From Pigmentiphaga sp. (GTDB taxonomy: Bacteria > Pseudomonadota > Gammaproteobacteria > Burkholderiales > Burkholderiaceae_B): a stretch of DNA of 64,000 bases. Each line of letters opens with the position of its first letter. The first letter of the stretch is position 1. The position numbers were made by a program, and so were the translations under genes. The notes beneath the pieces are model-generated. The model was not told the DNA's origin. It did not search any database and saw only the letters and a program-made list of their open reading frames with translations. The stretch spans positions 14,313 through 78,312 of the forward strand of contig JALOAI010000025.1 of NCBI GenBank assembly GCA_023228945.1, read 5' to 3'. Of this stretch, positions 53,181 through 61,374 are shown piece by piece.

Positions 53181-53370
53181 AGAGAGCTTGCTATAGCGTT
53201 GCACAAGCCCGGTTGGCGCCATCAGCCGGGCTTGGCGTTTGCAACGGCGGTATCGGCACGCGGGATGGTACGAATACGCAGCGGCTCACGGGCTGGCTGC
53301 GCCGGGCAGCCAGGCAGGGGGCCTCCACATGGAGATCCCGAGCCCGAGGCTCCCGATTCGCCCGGCGTGT

Positions 53371-53394
53371 GCGCCCATCGGGGGCGCCATTTTT
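53371..53394 (+). terminator. Terminator-like hairpin in the rpmB leader
   Basis: GCGCCC (53371-53376) pairs with GGGCGC (53382-53387), 5-base loop, then CATTTTT. Ends 36 bases before the rpmB ATG and downstream of the rpmB promoter; attenuation candidate. Confidence 0.6.
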
Positions 53395-53430
53395 CCAATT
53401 CACAGAATATTTTCGTAAAGAGGTTCGGTC

Positions 53431-53667
53431 ATGGCGCGAGTCTGCCAAGTCACCGGCAAAAAGCCGATGGTGGGTAACAATGTTTCCCACGCCAACAACA
53501 AAACCAAGCGTCGTTTCCTGCCCAATCTGCAGTCGCGCCGCTTCTGGGTCGAAAGCGAGAACCGTTGGGTTCGCCTGCGCGTGAGCACCGCCGCGCTGCG
53601 CTCGATCGACAAAAAAGGCATCGACGTCGTGCTGGCCGAGTTGCGCGCCCGCGGCGAAGCGGTCTAA
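53431..53667 (+). CDS. rpmB: 50S ribosomal protein L28
   Basis: 78 residues, normal length. MARVCQVTGKKPMVGNNVSH and the C-terminal WVRLRVSTAALRSIDKKGID are diagnostic. Binds 23S rRNA near the E site. First gene of rpmB-rpmG; 38 bases separate the two. Strong promoter with a long structured leader upstream. Confidence 0.98.
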   Translation: MARVCQVTGKKPMVGNNVSHANNKTKRRFLPNLQSRRFWVESENRWVRLRVSTAALRSIDKKGIDVVLAELRARGEAV

Positions 53668-53705
53668 CGTCTGGCATCGCCGACCAACCCTTTTCGGAGA
53701 ACACC

Positions 53706-53876
53706 ATGGCCACGAAAGGCATCCGCGAAAAAATCAAGCTCGAGTCCACCGCCGGAACCGGGCACTTCTACACCACCACCAAGAACAAGCGCAACACCCC
53801 GGAAAAAATGCTGATCAAGAAGTTTGATCCGGTCGCGCGCAAGCACGTGGATTACAAGGAAACCAAGCTGAAGTAA
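53706..53876 (+). CDS. rpmG: 50S ribosomal protein L33
   Basis: 56 residues. MATKGIREKIKLESTAGTGH, FYTTTKNKRNTPEKMLIKKFDP and the basic C-terminus KHVDYKETKLK are typical. It lacks the CxxC zinc motifs (C-minus paralog type). CGGAGAACACC precedes the ATG. Terminated by a 13-bp hairpin 20 bases after the stop. Confidence 0.98.
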   Translation: MATKGIREKIKLESTAGTGHFYTTTKNKRNTPEKMLIKKFDPVARKHVDYKETKLK

Positions 53877-53895
53877 TCCTTCCAGCCCGGTTACC

Positions 53896-53939
53896 CAACA
53901 ACGCCCGCCTCCCTCCGGAACGCGGGCGTTGTTGTTTTT
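53896..53939 (+). terminator. Rho-independent terminator after rpmG
   Basis: CAACAACGCCCGC (53896-53908) pairs perfectly with GCGGGCGTTGTTG (53922-53934) over 13 bp; TTTTT follows. Confidence 0.95.
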
Positions 53940-54037
53940 GTGAATCATGAGTGACCGCCGCAAGAAGCCCAACCCCCGGCGTGGCTTCTGATCCGGAACA
54001 CCCCCGAGCCGCTCCCTCACCTCCCGAGCAAGAATCC

Positions 54038-55042
54038 ATGAATATCGAAGAAACCCGCGCCATTCTTACCGTCTGCCTGTTGGCCGCCTACGCCGACGGC
54101 GATAAGCACGACCGCGAACGCGAGCAGATCCGTCAGGTGGCGGAAGGTCTGGCGCGCAACCAAGAAATCAATCTGCCCGGCCTTTACCAGGAGGTGCTGA
54201 TGCATCGGGTGCAACTCGCCGACGTGATCCCCAAGCTGACCAGCAGCGAGGCCCGACAGCTGGCCTACGAGATGGCAGTGTGCGTCTGCGAGGCCGACGG
54301 CCAGAACAGCCCGCGGGAGCAGGACTTCCTTGCCCGGCTGCGCGAAGGGCTGGGACAGGCGCCAACGACGTTCGCCTCACAAGCCGATGCCCTGGTGGCC
54401 GCTCCGCTCCAGGGGCCTGCTCCCACCGTGCCCGAACCGGCACCGGCCGATTCTGCAGCCGCGCCGCACCCCGCCGCCGCCGATGCGCTGCCCGGCACGG
54501 CGGCGGCGCGCCGACCGACCACGATTTCCGCCACCGAAATGGACCGCAAGATCCTCAATGCGTCGATGATCAACGGCGCCATCGAGTTGCTGCCCGAGAA
54601 CTTGTCCACGTTGGCCATCATTCCCTTGCAGATGCGACTGGTCTACCAGATCGGCCAAAGTTATGGCTATGAGCTGGATCGCGGCCATATCAAGGACTTC
54701 CTGGCCACCCTGGGCGTGGGGCTAACCTCGCAATACCTGGAGCAAGCGGGGCGAAAACTGCTCGGCAGCTTGTTGGGCAAGGCGGGCAAGGGGCTATTTG
54801 GCGGGCTCGGCCGTCAGGCGGTGAGCAGCGGCATGAGCTTCGCCGCCACCTATGCGCTGGGCCACGTAGCCAACCAATACTACGCCGGTGGCCGCACGCT
54901 GAACACGCAGGTACTGCGCGACGCCTACCAGCACATCATGGCCGACGGCCAACAGTTGCAGACCCAATATCTGCCGCAAATGCGGGAGATCTCGCGCGGA
55001 CTGAATACCACCAAGATTCTGCAGATGGTGCGGGGCGTTTGA
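54038..55042 (+). CDS. TerB-like / DUF697-like helical protein, function unknown
   Basis: 334 residues. N-terminal TerB-like helical bundle (about 1-105): ILTVCLLAAYADGDKHDREREQIRQVAEGL and LAYEMAVCVCEADGQNSPREQDFLARL carry the paired acidic D-x-D/E loops of tellurite-resistance TerB proteins. An A/P-rich linker (about 115-165) follows, then a glycine-rich C-terminal domain (INGAIELLPENLSTLAIIPLQMRLVYQIGQSYGY, LLGKAGKGLFGGLGRQAVSSGMSFAATYALGHVANQYY) like DUF697/YcjF-type membrane-associated helices. Role unknown, possibly envelope stress. Stands alone after the rpmG terminator. Confidence 0.7.
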   Translation: MNIEETRAILTVCLLAAYADGDKHDREREQIRQVAEGLARNQEINLPGLYQEVLMHRVQLADVIPKLTSSEARQLAYEMAVCVCEADGQNSPREQDFLARLREGLGQAPTTFASQADALVAAPLQGPAPTVPEPAPADSAAAPHPAAADALPGTAAARRPTTISATEMDRKILNASMINGAIELLPENLSTLAIIPLQMRLVYQIGQSYGYELDRGHIKDFLATLGVGLTSQYLEQAGRKLLGSLLGKAGKGLFGGLGRQAVSSGMSFAATYALGHVANQYYAGGRTLNTQVLRDAYQHIMADGQQLQTQYLPQMREISRGLNTTKILQMVRGV

Positions 55043-55260
55043 TCGCCACTCGCAGCCCCCCTGAGGCCCCAAAGGCGCCAGCGCCGGCAACGTTGCGCCG
55101 GCGCATGGCTATAAGCTCAAAAGAAAGGCCGCCATCCACACCTTCCTGCCGCCGTTCATACCCGCCAGCATACCGTTGGTCGCATGGCAGTGGCGCGGCG
55201 CTTCCGGTTTTGCGATGCTGGGCTCCCTTGGCACCACCGTGCCTCACTCCAGGAGCCGCC

Positions 55261-55674
55261 ATGTCCCTCTCGCCTCTGATCGCCATTCATCTGGTCACCG
55301 CCCTGGGCGCAACCGCGGTCGGGCCGGTTGCGTTGTGGGCGCGCCGCACCGGTCATCCGGCGCGGGTGCGGCTGCATCGCGCGGCGGGCTATGCTTTCAC
55401 CACGCTGATGCTGTGCGCAGCGCTGTCGGCCCTTTTCATCCGTGATGACACCCTGCCCAACTGGCACGGGTTTACCGCGATCCACATTCTCATCCCCCTC
55501 ACCTTGCTTGGTTTGTGGCAGGCGTTCCGCTATCTTCACAAGGGCGACATCGCCGGCCATCGACGCATCATGCGCCAGGTCTATCTTGGCGCCTGTCTGG
55601 TAGCAGGCGCCTTCACTCTCTTGCCGGGCCGCTATCTGGGCGATCTGGTCTGGACGAGCCTCGGCCTGGTTTGA
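55261..55674 (+). CDS. DUF2306 membrane protein
   Basis: 137 residues with four predicted membrane spans: IAIHLVTALGATAVGPVALWA, AAGYAFTTLMLCAALSALFI, IHILIPLTLLGLWQAF and VYLGACLVAGAFTLLPG. H-x-x-x-G-Y and GHRRIMRQVYLG fit DUF2306, whose function is unknown (some members bind haem-like cofactors through conserved histidines). It may be co-transcribed with the 2TM-LytS-LytTR set starting 42 bases downstream. Confidence 0.75.
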   Translation: MSLSPLIAIHLVTALGATAVGPVALWARRTGHPARVRLHRAAGYAFTTLMLCAALSALFIRDDTLPNWHGFTAIHILIPLTLLGLWQAFRYLHKGDIAGHRRIMRQVYLGACLVAGAFTLLPGRYLGDLVWTSLGLV

Positions 55675-55716
55675 GCTGGAGCCCCCCAATCCGCCTTTCC
55701 TCATCGGAGATGCCAT

Positions 55717-56004
55717 ATGTCCCGCCAACCTCCCCTCGATCCCGAGCTCGAGCGCCTCGCCCAGCAGCGCGCCAACGCCAAACTGGGCTGGTATCGGCAT
55801 GCCGCCATCTACGTCATCGTCAACCTCGGGCTGTTCAGCCTGGCTTTCCACCAGGGCCGCGACTGGGCCATTTATCCCGCCCTGGGCTGGGGTCTGGGCC
55901 TGGCCATTCATGGCGTCGCCGTGTGGCTGCATGGTCCGGACGGGCGTTGGCGCGAGCGCCTGGTGGCGCGGGAACGCCAAGCCCTGCAGCGCCGCCATGA
56001 TTGA
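55717..56004 (+). CDS. 2TM-domain small membrane protein
   Basis: 95 residues. RLAQQRANAKLGWYRHAAIYVIVNLGLFSLAF, DWAIYPALGWGLGLAIHGVAVWL and a basic C-terminus form the 2TM domain, two hydrophobic hairpins, also found fused to the N-terminus of some LytS-like kinases. The gene overlaps the downstream histidine kinase by eight bases, so it is probably part of the same signalling unit. Confidence 0.8.
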   Translation: MSRQPPLDPELERLAQQRANAKLGWYRHAAIYVIVNLGLFSLAFHQGRDWAIYPALGWGLGLAIHGVAVWLHGPDGRWRERLVARERQALQRRHD

Positions 56005-57232
56005 CCACGGGCCGAAGCGTGAAACCCGCTCAGCACAGCGAGACCCAGCGGTGCCAGTTCCCCCGATAGCAAAAGGCTTGACCCGGCAACCGGGGGCCGC
56101 GGCCGGCGACGACGCCGCGGAGTCCAATCAGCCGTCGGCAAACCGTCGAGATGCCGGAGATTCGGCCCACGGCCGGCGAACGATCATCCCCGAACTCGCA
56201 CGCCATGGTTTTACCACCCTGGCGATTTGTCTGCTGATCACGGCCACGCTGACCTGGGCAGGACATAACGTCTGGCATGTCAATCTGGTTTACTCGCTGG
56301 CCATCGGCACCATCAGCTGGCTCACCATCGATGTGGGGTGTCTGTGGTGGACTCGCGGATCGGAGATGCGCTGGCCGCCGGGATGGCGCGGCCCCGCGCT
56401 GGTGGCCGGGGGTATCGTGCTTGGCTTTTCGGCGGGATCGGCGATCGGCTATGGATACCAAACGCAATTCGCCATGGTCGCACCGCCCTCTGCGGTACAA
56501 GTCTTTTGGATCCCGATGCTGTTGACGATAACGGCTACCATCGTCACCTCGGCGGGCTTCTATCTGCTGGGCAAAGCCAGCCATCTGCAGGCGCAGATGG
56601 CGGAAGCCCGGCGCGAGGCCGCGGAAGCCCGCCTGACACTGCTGCGCGCGCAGCTCGATCCGCACATGCTGTTCAACACCCTGGCCAATCTGCAAACCCT
56701 CATCGCCACGGACGCCGGCCGGGCGCAGACCATGCTGGAGCACTTGACGCAGTATCTGCGCGCCACCTTGGATGGCTCGCGCGGCCCCGAGCACACCCTG
56801 CGCGACGAATTCACGCTATTGCGCGACTACCTCGAATTGATGTCCATCCGCATGGGCCCGCGGCTGCGGTATGACCTCGAGCTACCGGCAGCCTTGGCCG
56901 ATGCAGCCCTGCCGCCGCTATTGTTGCAACCGTTGGTGGAGAATGCCATACGCCACGGGCTGGAGCCCCGCATCGAAGGCGGCCGGGTATGGATAATGGC
57001 ACGAGCCCTGACCCACGATGGCAATGCCCGCCTGGAAATCATCGTCGGCGACGACGGCATGGGCCTTCCCGTTCAGCCACGAGGCGTAGCCCCCGAGAGT
57101 AGCGGTTTTGGCACCGCCCAGATCCGCGAGCGCCTGGCCAGCCGGTATGGCACCGAGGCACGCTTCGCATTGACCACTCGCCTCGAGGGTGGGACCATCG
57201 CCCGCATCGAGCTTCCCTGCCATTCCCTATGA
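55997..57232 (+). CDS. LytS/YehU-type sensor histidine kinase
   Basis: 411 residues. Four predicted membrane spans between about 66 and 195, a coiled coil (SHLQAQMAEARREAAEARLTLLRAQ), then the His_kinase domain with phospho-acceptor H in QLDPHMLFNTLANLQTLI and an HATPase domain (PLLLQPLVENAIRHGLEPR, GDDGMGL, GFGTAQIRERL). Canonical NPHFLFN is DPHMLFN here. ATG at 55997 overlaps the 2TM gene; its TGA overlaps the LytTR regulator ATG. The first ~60 residues are low-complexity. Confidence 0.9.
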   Translation: MIDHGPKRETRSAQRDPAVPVPPIAKGLTRQPGAAAGDDAAESNQPSANRRDAGDSAHGRRTIIPELARHGFTTLAICLLITATLTWAGHNVWHVNLVYSLAIGTISWLTIDVGCLWWTRGSEMRWPPGWRGPALVAGGIVLGFSAGSAIGYGYQTQFAMVAPPSAVQVFWIPMLLTITATIVTSAGFYLLGKASHLQAQMAEARREAAEARLTLLRAQLDPHMLFNTLANLQTLIATDAGRAQTMLEHLTQYLRATLDGSRGPEHTLRDEFTLLRDYLELMSIRMGPRLRYDLELPAALADAALPPLLLQPLVENAIRHGLEPRIEGGRVWIMARALTHDGNARLEIIVGDDGMGLPVQPRGVAPESSGFGTAQIRERLASRYGTEARFALTTRLEGGTIARIELPCHSL

Positions 57233-58092
57233 TCGCTCCCGGCAACGACCCCGCTCTGCAGGCGGAAACCACGCGGCTCCCATCCATGGCCGCGCCGAGC
57301 GCCGTGATCGCGGAAGATGAACCCCTGCTGGCCGAAGGCCTGCGCCAGGCGCTGGCCAAAGCCTGGCCCGAGCTGCGCATCGCCGCCATGGCGGGCGACG
57401 GCGTGAGCGCGGTGCGCGAAGCGCTTGCGCACCGGCCCGATGTGCTGTTCTTCGACATCCGGATGCCGGGCCAGGACGGCCTGGATGCCGCCGCCGAGCT
57501 GGCCGACGCCTGGCCTCAATCCCAGCCCTTCCCCGTTCTGGTGTTCGTGACCGCCTACGACCAATATGCCGTGGCCGCCTTCGAGGCACAGGCGGTGGAT
57601 TATCTGCTCAAGCCCGTGCAGGCCGATCGCCTGGCCCGGACGGTGGAACGCCTGCGCCGCGAACTGGATCGGCGACGAAACCTTGATGCGCCGGAACGGT
57701 TGGAACAAACGCTGCGCCAGTTGCGGCGACTGATGAGCGACAGCTCGCCGCCGCCCCAAACCTTCACGCCCCTGCGGATGCTCACCGCCAGCCAGGGCGT
57801 CGCCACGCACATCATTCCACTGGAAGAGGTGGTGTACCTGGAGGCGGCCGACAAATACGTACGCGTACTGACGGCCGAGCGGGAGTATCTGATCCGCACC
57901 CCGCTCAAGGAACTCTTGCCGCGCCTGGATCCCGAGGCTTTCTGGCAAGTGCATCGCGCCGTGATCGTGCGGGCCGACGCCATCGCCCAGGCCCAGCGCG
58001 ACGAACAGGGCCGGCTTTGGCTGCGCCTGCGCGAACGGCCCGAACGCCTGGGTGTCAGCCGTTTGTATGCCCATCGCTTCCGCCCCATGTGA
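57229..58092 (+). CDS. LytTR-family response regulator
   Basis: 287 residues. Receiver domain (AVIAEDEPLLAEGLRQAL, phospho-Asp in VLFFDIRMPGQDGLDAA, K in AVDYLLKPVQADRL), a linker, and a C-terminal LytTR DNA-binding domain (IIPLEEVVYLEAADKYVRVLT, LIRTPLKELLPRLDPEAFWQVHRAVIV). Cognate partner of the upstream kinase by ATGA overlap. The N-terminal 20 residues precede the receiver; the real start may be the ATG at 57286 (MAAPSAVIAEDE). Confidence 0.93.
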   Translation: MIAPGNDPALQAETTRLPSMAAPSAVIAEDEPLLAEGLRQALAKAWPELRIAAMAGDGVSAVREALAHRPDVLFFDIRMPGQDGLDAAAELADAWPQSQPFPVLVFVTAYDQYAVAAFEAQAVDYLLKPVQADRLARTVERLRRELDRRRNLDAPERLEQTLRQLRRLMSDSSPPPQTFTPLRMLTASQGVATHIIPLEEVVYLEAADKYVRVLTAEREYLIRTPLKELLPRLDPEAFWQVHRAVIVRADAIAQAQRDEQGRLWLRLRERPERLGVSRLYAHRFRPM

Positions 58093-58152
58093 GCCGACGC
58101 CGGCGCGCCGCCCGCCTCGGCCAGGTGCCTCCGGGGCCGTCGCTGGCAGGGT

Positions 58153-58491
58153 TCAGCCTTCGGGCTTGCCGTGCGGGTCGCCCGGGTCCTGGTCGGGCTG
58201 CGCATGGAACTCGACGTACATGCGCACTTGGCCCAGCGGCTCGACAAAGTGTTCGACCTCCGACGCCACAATGCCGGGCGTGCCGGGTGCGAGGACGACG
58301 TCGTGCCGCCAATCGGGCACGCAATAGCGCAGGCGGCCCTCCAGAACGTGGATCAAAGCCCAGACCCCGGCTCGCGTGGAATGCTGGCGGCGCAGCGCGG
58401 CGGGTAGGGAGGCTTCGGTGAAAACGCCGGTGCGGCGGTAAGCTTGCAGACCTTCCGGTAGACCCTCGGGAGCGTGGGAAATGGCTGACAT
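58153..58491 (-). CDS. DUF1971/TehB-like cupin protein
   Basis: 112 residues, single cupin barrel: LQAYRRTGVFTEASLPAAL, STRAGVWALIHVLEGRLRY, APGTPGIVASEVEHFVEPLGQVRMYVEFH. This matches the DUF1971 pattern of E. coli YeaR and the N-terminal domain of some tellurite-resistance TehB proteins. Function unknown. Convergent with the LytTR gene, 60 bases apart. Confidence 0.82.
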   Translation of the reverse strand: MSAISHAPEGLPEGLQAYRRTGVFTEASLPAALRRQHSTRAGVWALIHVLEGRLRYCVPDWRHDVVLAPGTPGIVASEVEHFVEPLGQVRMYVEFHAQPDQDPGDPHGKPEG

Positions 58492-58595
58492 GGCAATCTC
58501 GCGTGAGTGGGAACCGTGCGTTGTCGGCCCGCCGTCGAGGCGCTGCCGGCATGGAGCATCCGGTCAACATACCACACCCCATGACGGGAACGTGA

Positions 58596-59438
58596 TCAGG
58601 CGTCGCCTGCGATCGTCGGCGTGACATTGCCACCGCCGGCGGCCAGCAGCCGGGCATAAAGCTCGTGCCGCGAACGGATGCCCAGTTTGCGGAAGGCGCG
58701 ATTGCGATACGTGACCACGGAACTCTCTTCCACTCCCAGGCGTGTCGCGATCGACGGCAGCGTGGCGCCTTCGGCGATCGCCACGAGCACTTGGGATTCC
58801 CGCTGACTCAGGGCCTGCGCCACCTCCACGGCGGCCAGCGCGGCGCGCCAGCGTATGCCGGTCGCCGGTCCGAGGCGCCAATGCCGCTCCACCGCTTCGG
58901 CCAGCCATTCGCTGATGGCTTCGAGATAGTGCAGTTCGGTGCGGCCCAGTTCGGCCAAGGCGTCGTTGCGATAAAAACCCAGCAGTAGCGCGCCGAGCGA
59001 ACCGAGGGAACGATAGATGGCAAAACGCTGTCGGGTACTAACGTCTTCGTAGCAGGCTTGGCGATACGCGGGATCGACGATGTCCGCGGCTGTCTGGCAC
59101 AGCAGCACGCTGCCGGGGCGCCGGGCCGTATCCGCCCGGCGCCGGACATGATGGACGGCCAGATCGGCGCGATGGAAATGTGCTGCGTAAGCGCTGCCGG
59201 TGCGGCGCACCTGCCCCTCGTCGATCACCTGGGCGTGGGCCATCAATCGAGGCGGCTCACCGGGCGGCAGCCAGAACAGGGCGCAGTTGCCAAGGTCGAC
59301 TTCGCCACGCACCAGCGCCAGCATGGCCCGTGCCAGGGCCTGACCGTCGGCGCCCACGGCGGCCAACAATGCCCCCACCCGCGCTGGATCCACTGTCAGC
59401 CGCTGCCGAACGACGTCGGCGGTATGCCAGATATGCAT
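58596..59438 (-). CDS. LuxR-type HTH transcriptional regulator
   Basis: 280 residues. The C-terminal LuxR/FixJ-type HTH is clear: LSQRESQVLVAIAEGATLPSIATRLGVEESSVVTYRNRAFRKLGIRSRHELYARLL (about 213-268). The N-terminal ~200 residues have no recognised sensor domain. ATG at 59438 has GGAGG about ten bases upstream; an in-frame extension to 59642 would cross the divergent GST promoter. Divergent from the GST/extradiol dioxygenase genes, which it may regulate. Confidence 0.88.
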   Translation of the reverse strand: MHIWHTADVVRQRLTVDPARVGALLAAVGADGQALARAMLALVRGEVDLGNCALFWLPPGEPPRLMAHAQVIDEGQVRRTGSAYAAHFHRADLAVHHVRRRADTARRPGSVLLCQTAADIVDPAYRQACYEDVSTRQRFAIYRSLGSLGALLLGFYRNDALAELGRTELHYLEAISEWLAEAVERHWRLGPATGIRWRAALAAVEVAQALSQRESQVLVAIAEGATLPSIATRLGVEESSVVTYRNRAFRKLGIRSRHELYARLLAAGGGNVTPTIAGDA

Positions 59439-59575
59439 GATCGGATCTCCTCCGGCCGCCAGCGCGGCCTGATTGTCATGAAGTGCGCCGAATGTCCATC
59501 CTTTCGGGGACAGACCGCCTCGGCGTTTCTCTTTACAGTCAGGTCGACCCCCAACCTCGCGAAGGACCGTCCGCC

Positions 59576-60262
59576 ATGACGCCACCCCGTTTTCCGCCGC
59601 GGCTGCGGCTTTACTACAGCCCCAAGGCCTGCTCCCTGGCATCCCACCTGGCCTTGGCCGAGTCCGGGCTCGATTACGAAGCGATCCCGGTCAATATTCG
59701 CGCCAACGAACATAGGCGGCCGGAATACCTCGCCCTCAACCCTTCGGGCACCGTGCCGGCGCTGGGCATCGACGACGCCATCCTGACCGAATCCCAGGCC
59801 GTGCTGACGTATATCGCCGACCTGGCGCCAGAACGGCGATTGCTGCCCCGGCCGGGTACGCTGGCTCGCGCGCGCGCCCTTGAATGGATGAACCTGATCT
59901 CGAGCAGCCTGCATGCCGCGTTCCGCTCGATCTTCCGCGCCGGCCGCCTGGTGGGCGACGACGCCGACGCCCAGGTTGCGGTGCGCCGCGTGGCCCACGA
60001 TCGTCTGGAAGCTCTGCTGCTGGATATCGATCGGCGGCTGGCCGGCGGCCAGCATGCCTTGGAAGAGCACTACACCGTGGTCGACGCCTATTTGTTCGTG
60101 TTCTACCTGTGGTCGCACGATGAAAGGCTCGAACGCCCCATGCCCGCCTTGCCCGCCTACCGCAGCTTGGCGTTGCAGGTTCTGGGCCGCCCGACCACGC
60201 AGAAGGTGCTGGAGCGGGAAAGAGCCATCCGTGCCTACGACCTGCCCCCCGGATTCCTGTAA
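59576..60262 (+). CDS. Glutathione S-transferase
   Basis: 228 residues. N-terminal thioredoxin-like domain RLYYSPKACSLASHLALAESGLDYEAI with the beta-class cysteine (PKACSLASH), the cis-proline region NPSGTVPALGIDDA and LTESQAVLTYIADL; helical C-terminal domain ending LERERAIRAYDL. Beta-class GSTs occur in aromatic and lignin-derived compound degradation. It precedes a class III extradiol dioxygenase by 24 bases in an apparent operon. Confidence 0.93.
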   Translation: MTPPRFPPRLRLYYSPKACSLASHLALAESGLDYEAIPVNIRANEHRRPEYLALNPSGTVPALGIDDAILTESQAVLTYIADLAPERRLLPRPGTLARARALEWMNLISSSLHAAFRSIFRAGRLVGDDADAQVAVRRVAHDRLEALLLDIDRRLAGGQHALEEHYTVVDAYLFVFYLWSHDERLERPMPALPAYRSLALQVLGRPTTQKVLERERAIRAYDLPPGFL

Positions 60263-60286
60263 GAACGCCGCCACGGGAGCCATATC

Positions 60287-61111
60287 ATGAGTCTTGTCTT
60301 TGCCGGTGTCTGCAGCCACGGCCCTGGAATCACCGCACGCAGCGAACAAGCCGATCCGGGCGCGCGCCGGCGCCTGCTGGAATCGTATGCCCGCCTGCGC
60401 GCCGCGCTGCACGCCAGCCGCCCCGACGTCCTGGTGGTGGTGGCCGCGGAGCACTTCGCCAATTTCTTCATGAACAATATGCCCGCCTTCGCGGTCGGCA
60501 TGGCCAACCATTACCACGGCCCCATCGAAGACGCCGAATGGCTGCGCATCCCGCCGCGCACGGTCGCCGGGAGCCCCGCCATCGCCCGCGAGCTCATCGA
60601 GCGTATGTCGCGGGAAGTCGATCTGAGCTATTGCGAAGAGTGGCAATTCGATCATGGTGTCATGGTCCCCCTGCATCTCCTGGATCCCGATAACCTGCTG
60701 CCCGTCATCCCCATCAACATCAATTGCCAGGCGCCGCCGTTGCCGCCCCTGGCCCGCAGCTACGCGCTCGGGCAGGCTTTGCGGCGCGCGGCGGACGCCA
60801 GCACGGCCCGCGTGGCCTTGATCGGCACCGGCGGCATCTCGCACTGGCCTTGCACCCCCGACTCCGGCCGCATCAACGAAGCCTGGGATCGCGATTTCCT
60901 GGAACGCTGGCGCCGCCTCGACCGCGATGCGCTGCTGTCGTACACCGATGAAGACATCTATCGCGACGCCGGCCAAGGAGGATTCGAAATCCGCACCTTC
61001 ATTGCCGTGGCGGGCGCCGCGGCGGCCGGCAAGGCCGAAATCTGGTGCTATGAGCCGATCCCGGTCTATGCCTGCGGTTGCACTATCGGTCATATCGAGC
61101 TCTCGACGTGA
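60287..61111 (+). CDS. Class III extradiol ring-cleavage dioxygenase (LigB-type)
   Basis: 274 residues. LigB-fold residues: GVCSHGPGI (iron-ligand His near 14), VVVAAEHFANFFMNNMPAF and a second His in YHGPIED, EEWQFDHGVMVPLHLLDPD, and GTGGISHWPCTPDSG. These are as in catalytic beta subunits of protocatechuate 4,5-dioxygenase and in 2,3-dihydroxyphenylpropionate dioxygenase. No LigA-like small subunit is present. With the GST and the Rieske oxygenase it makes a plausible aromatic catabolic set. GGGAG precedes the ATG. Confidence 0.9.
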   Translation: MSLVFAGVCSHGPGITARSEQADPGARRRLLESYARLRAALHASRPDVLVVVAAEHFANFFMNNMPAFAVGMANHYHGPIEDAEWLRIPPRTVAGSPAIARELIERMSREVDLSYCEEWQFDHGVMVPLHLLDPDNLLPVIPININCQAPPLPPLARSYALGQALRRAADASTARVALIGTGGISHWPCTPDSGRINEAWDRDFLERWRRLDRDALLSYTDEDIYRDAGQGGFEIRTFIAVAGAAAAGKAEIWCYEPIPVYACGCTIGHIELST

Positions 61112-61253
61112 ACCGCCCCGGGGGTTTACAGGCCTGCGCTCGTCTTTAACGACCAAGGCCCTTGGACTCGTCCTGCCGGAAGAGCGTCGGCGGTTCCGCT
61201 CTTTGCCACACGGCATCGAACCGACGAGATCCGCCAGCGCCCTGGACCAGGTT

Positions 61254-61374
61254 GAAGAGCGCCGGCCTGTCTGCCGGAGCTTCTCCGCCCCCCTTCATCG
61301 GCGCCTTCGGCTCCGGCAGATTTGGCCTCGCTGACCTCGCCGTGAACGGCGAGGCTGACACTTCGGCGCGTATC
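61254..61374. repeat. Dispersed hairpin repeat (family 2), copy 4
   Basis: GAAGAGCGCCGGCCTGTCTG, CCGGAGCTTCTCCGCC, GGCGCCTTCGGCTCCGGCAG, ATTTGGCCTCGCTGACC, then a perfect hairpin CTCGCCGT-GA-ACGGCGAG. It ends at the stop codon of Rieske paralog 3: GAGGCTGACACTTCGGCGCG, TATCA. The closing segment also ends the monooxygenase gene at 8315-8342. Confidence 0.88.

Larger units (their letters stand above)
53004..53430. other. Long leader region of rpmB-rpmG
   Basis: 427 bases without a gene. Holds the rpmB promoter (53151-53180), a leader hairpin AAGCCCGG/CCGGGCTT (53205-53212 with 53226-53233), and a terminator-like hairpin just before rpmB (53371-53394). The first ~150 bases after the Bug gene show nothing recognisable. 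Confidence 0.6.
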
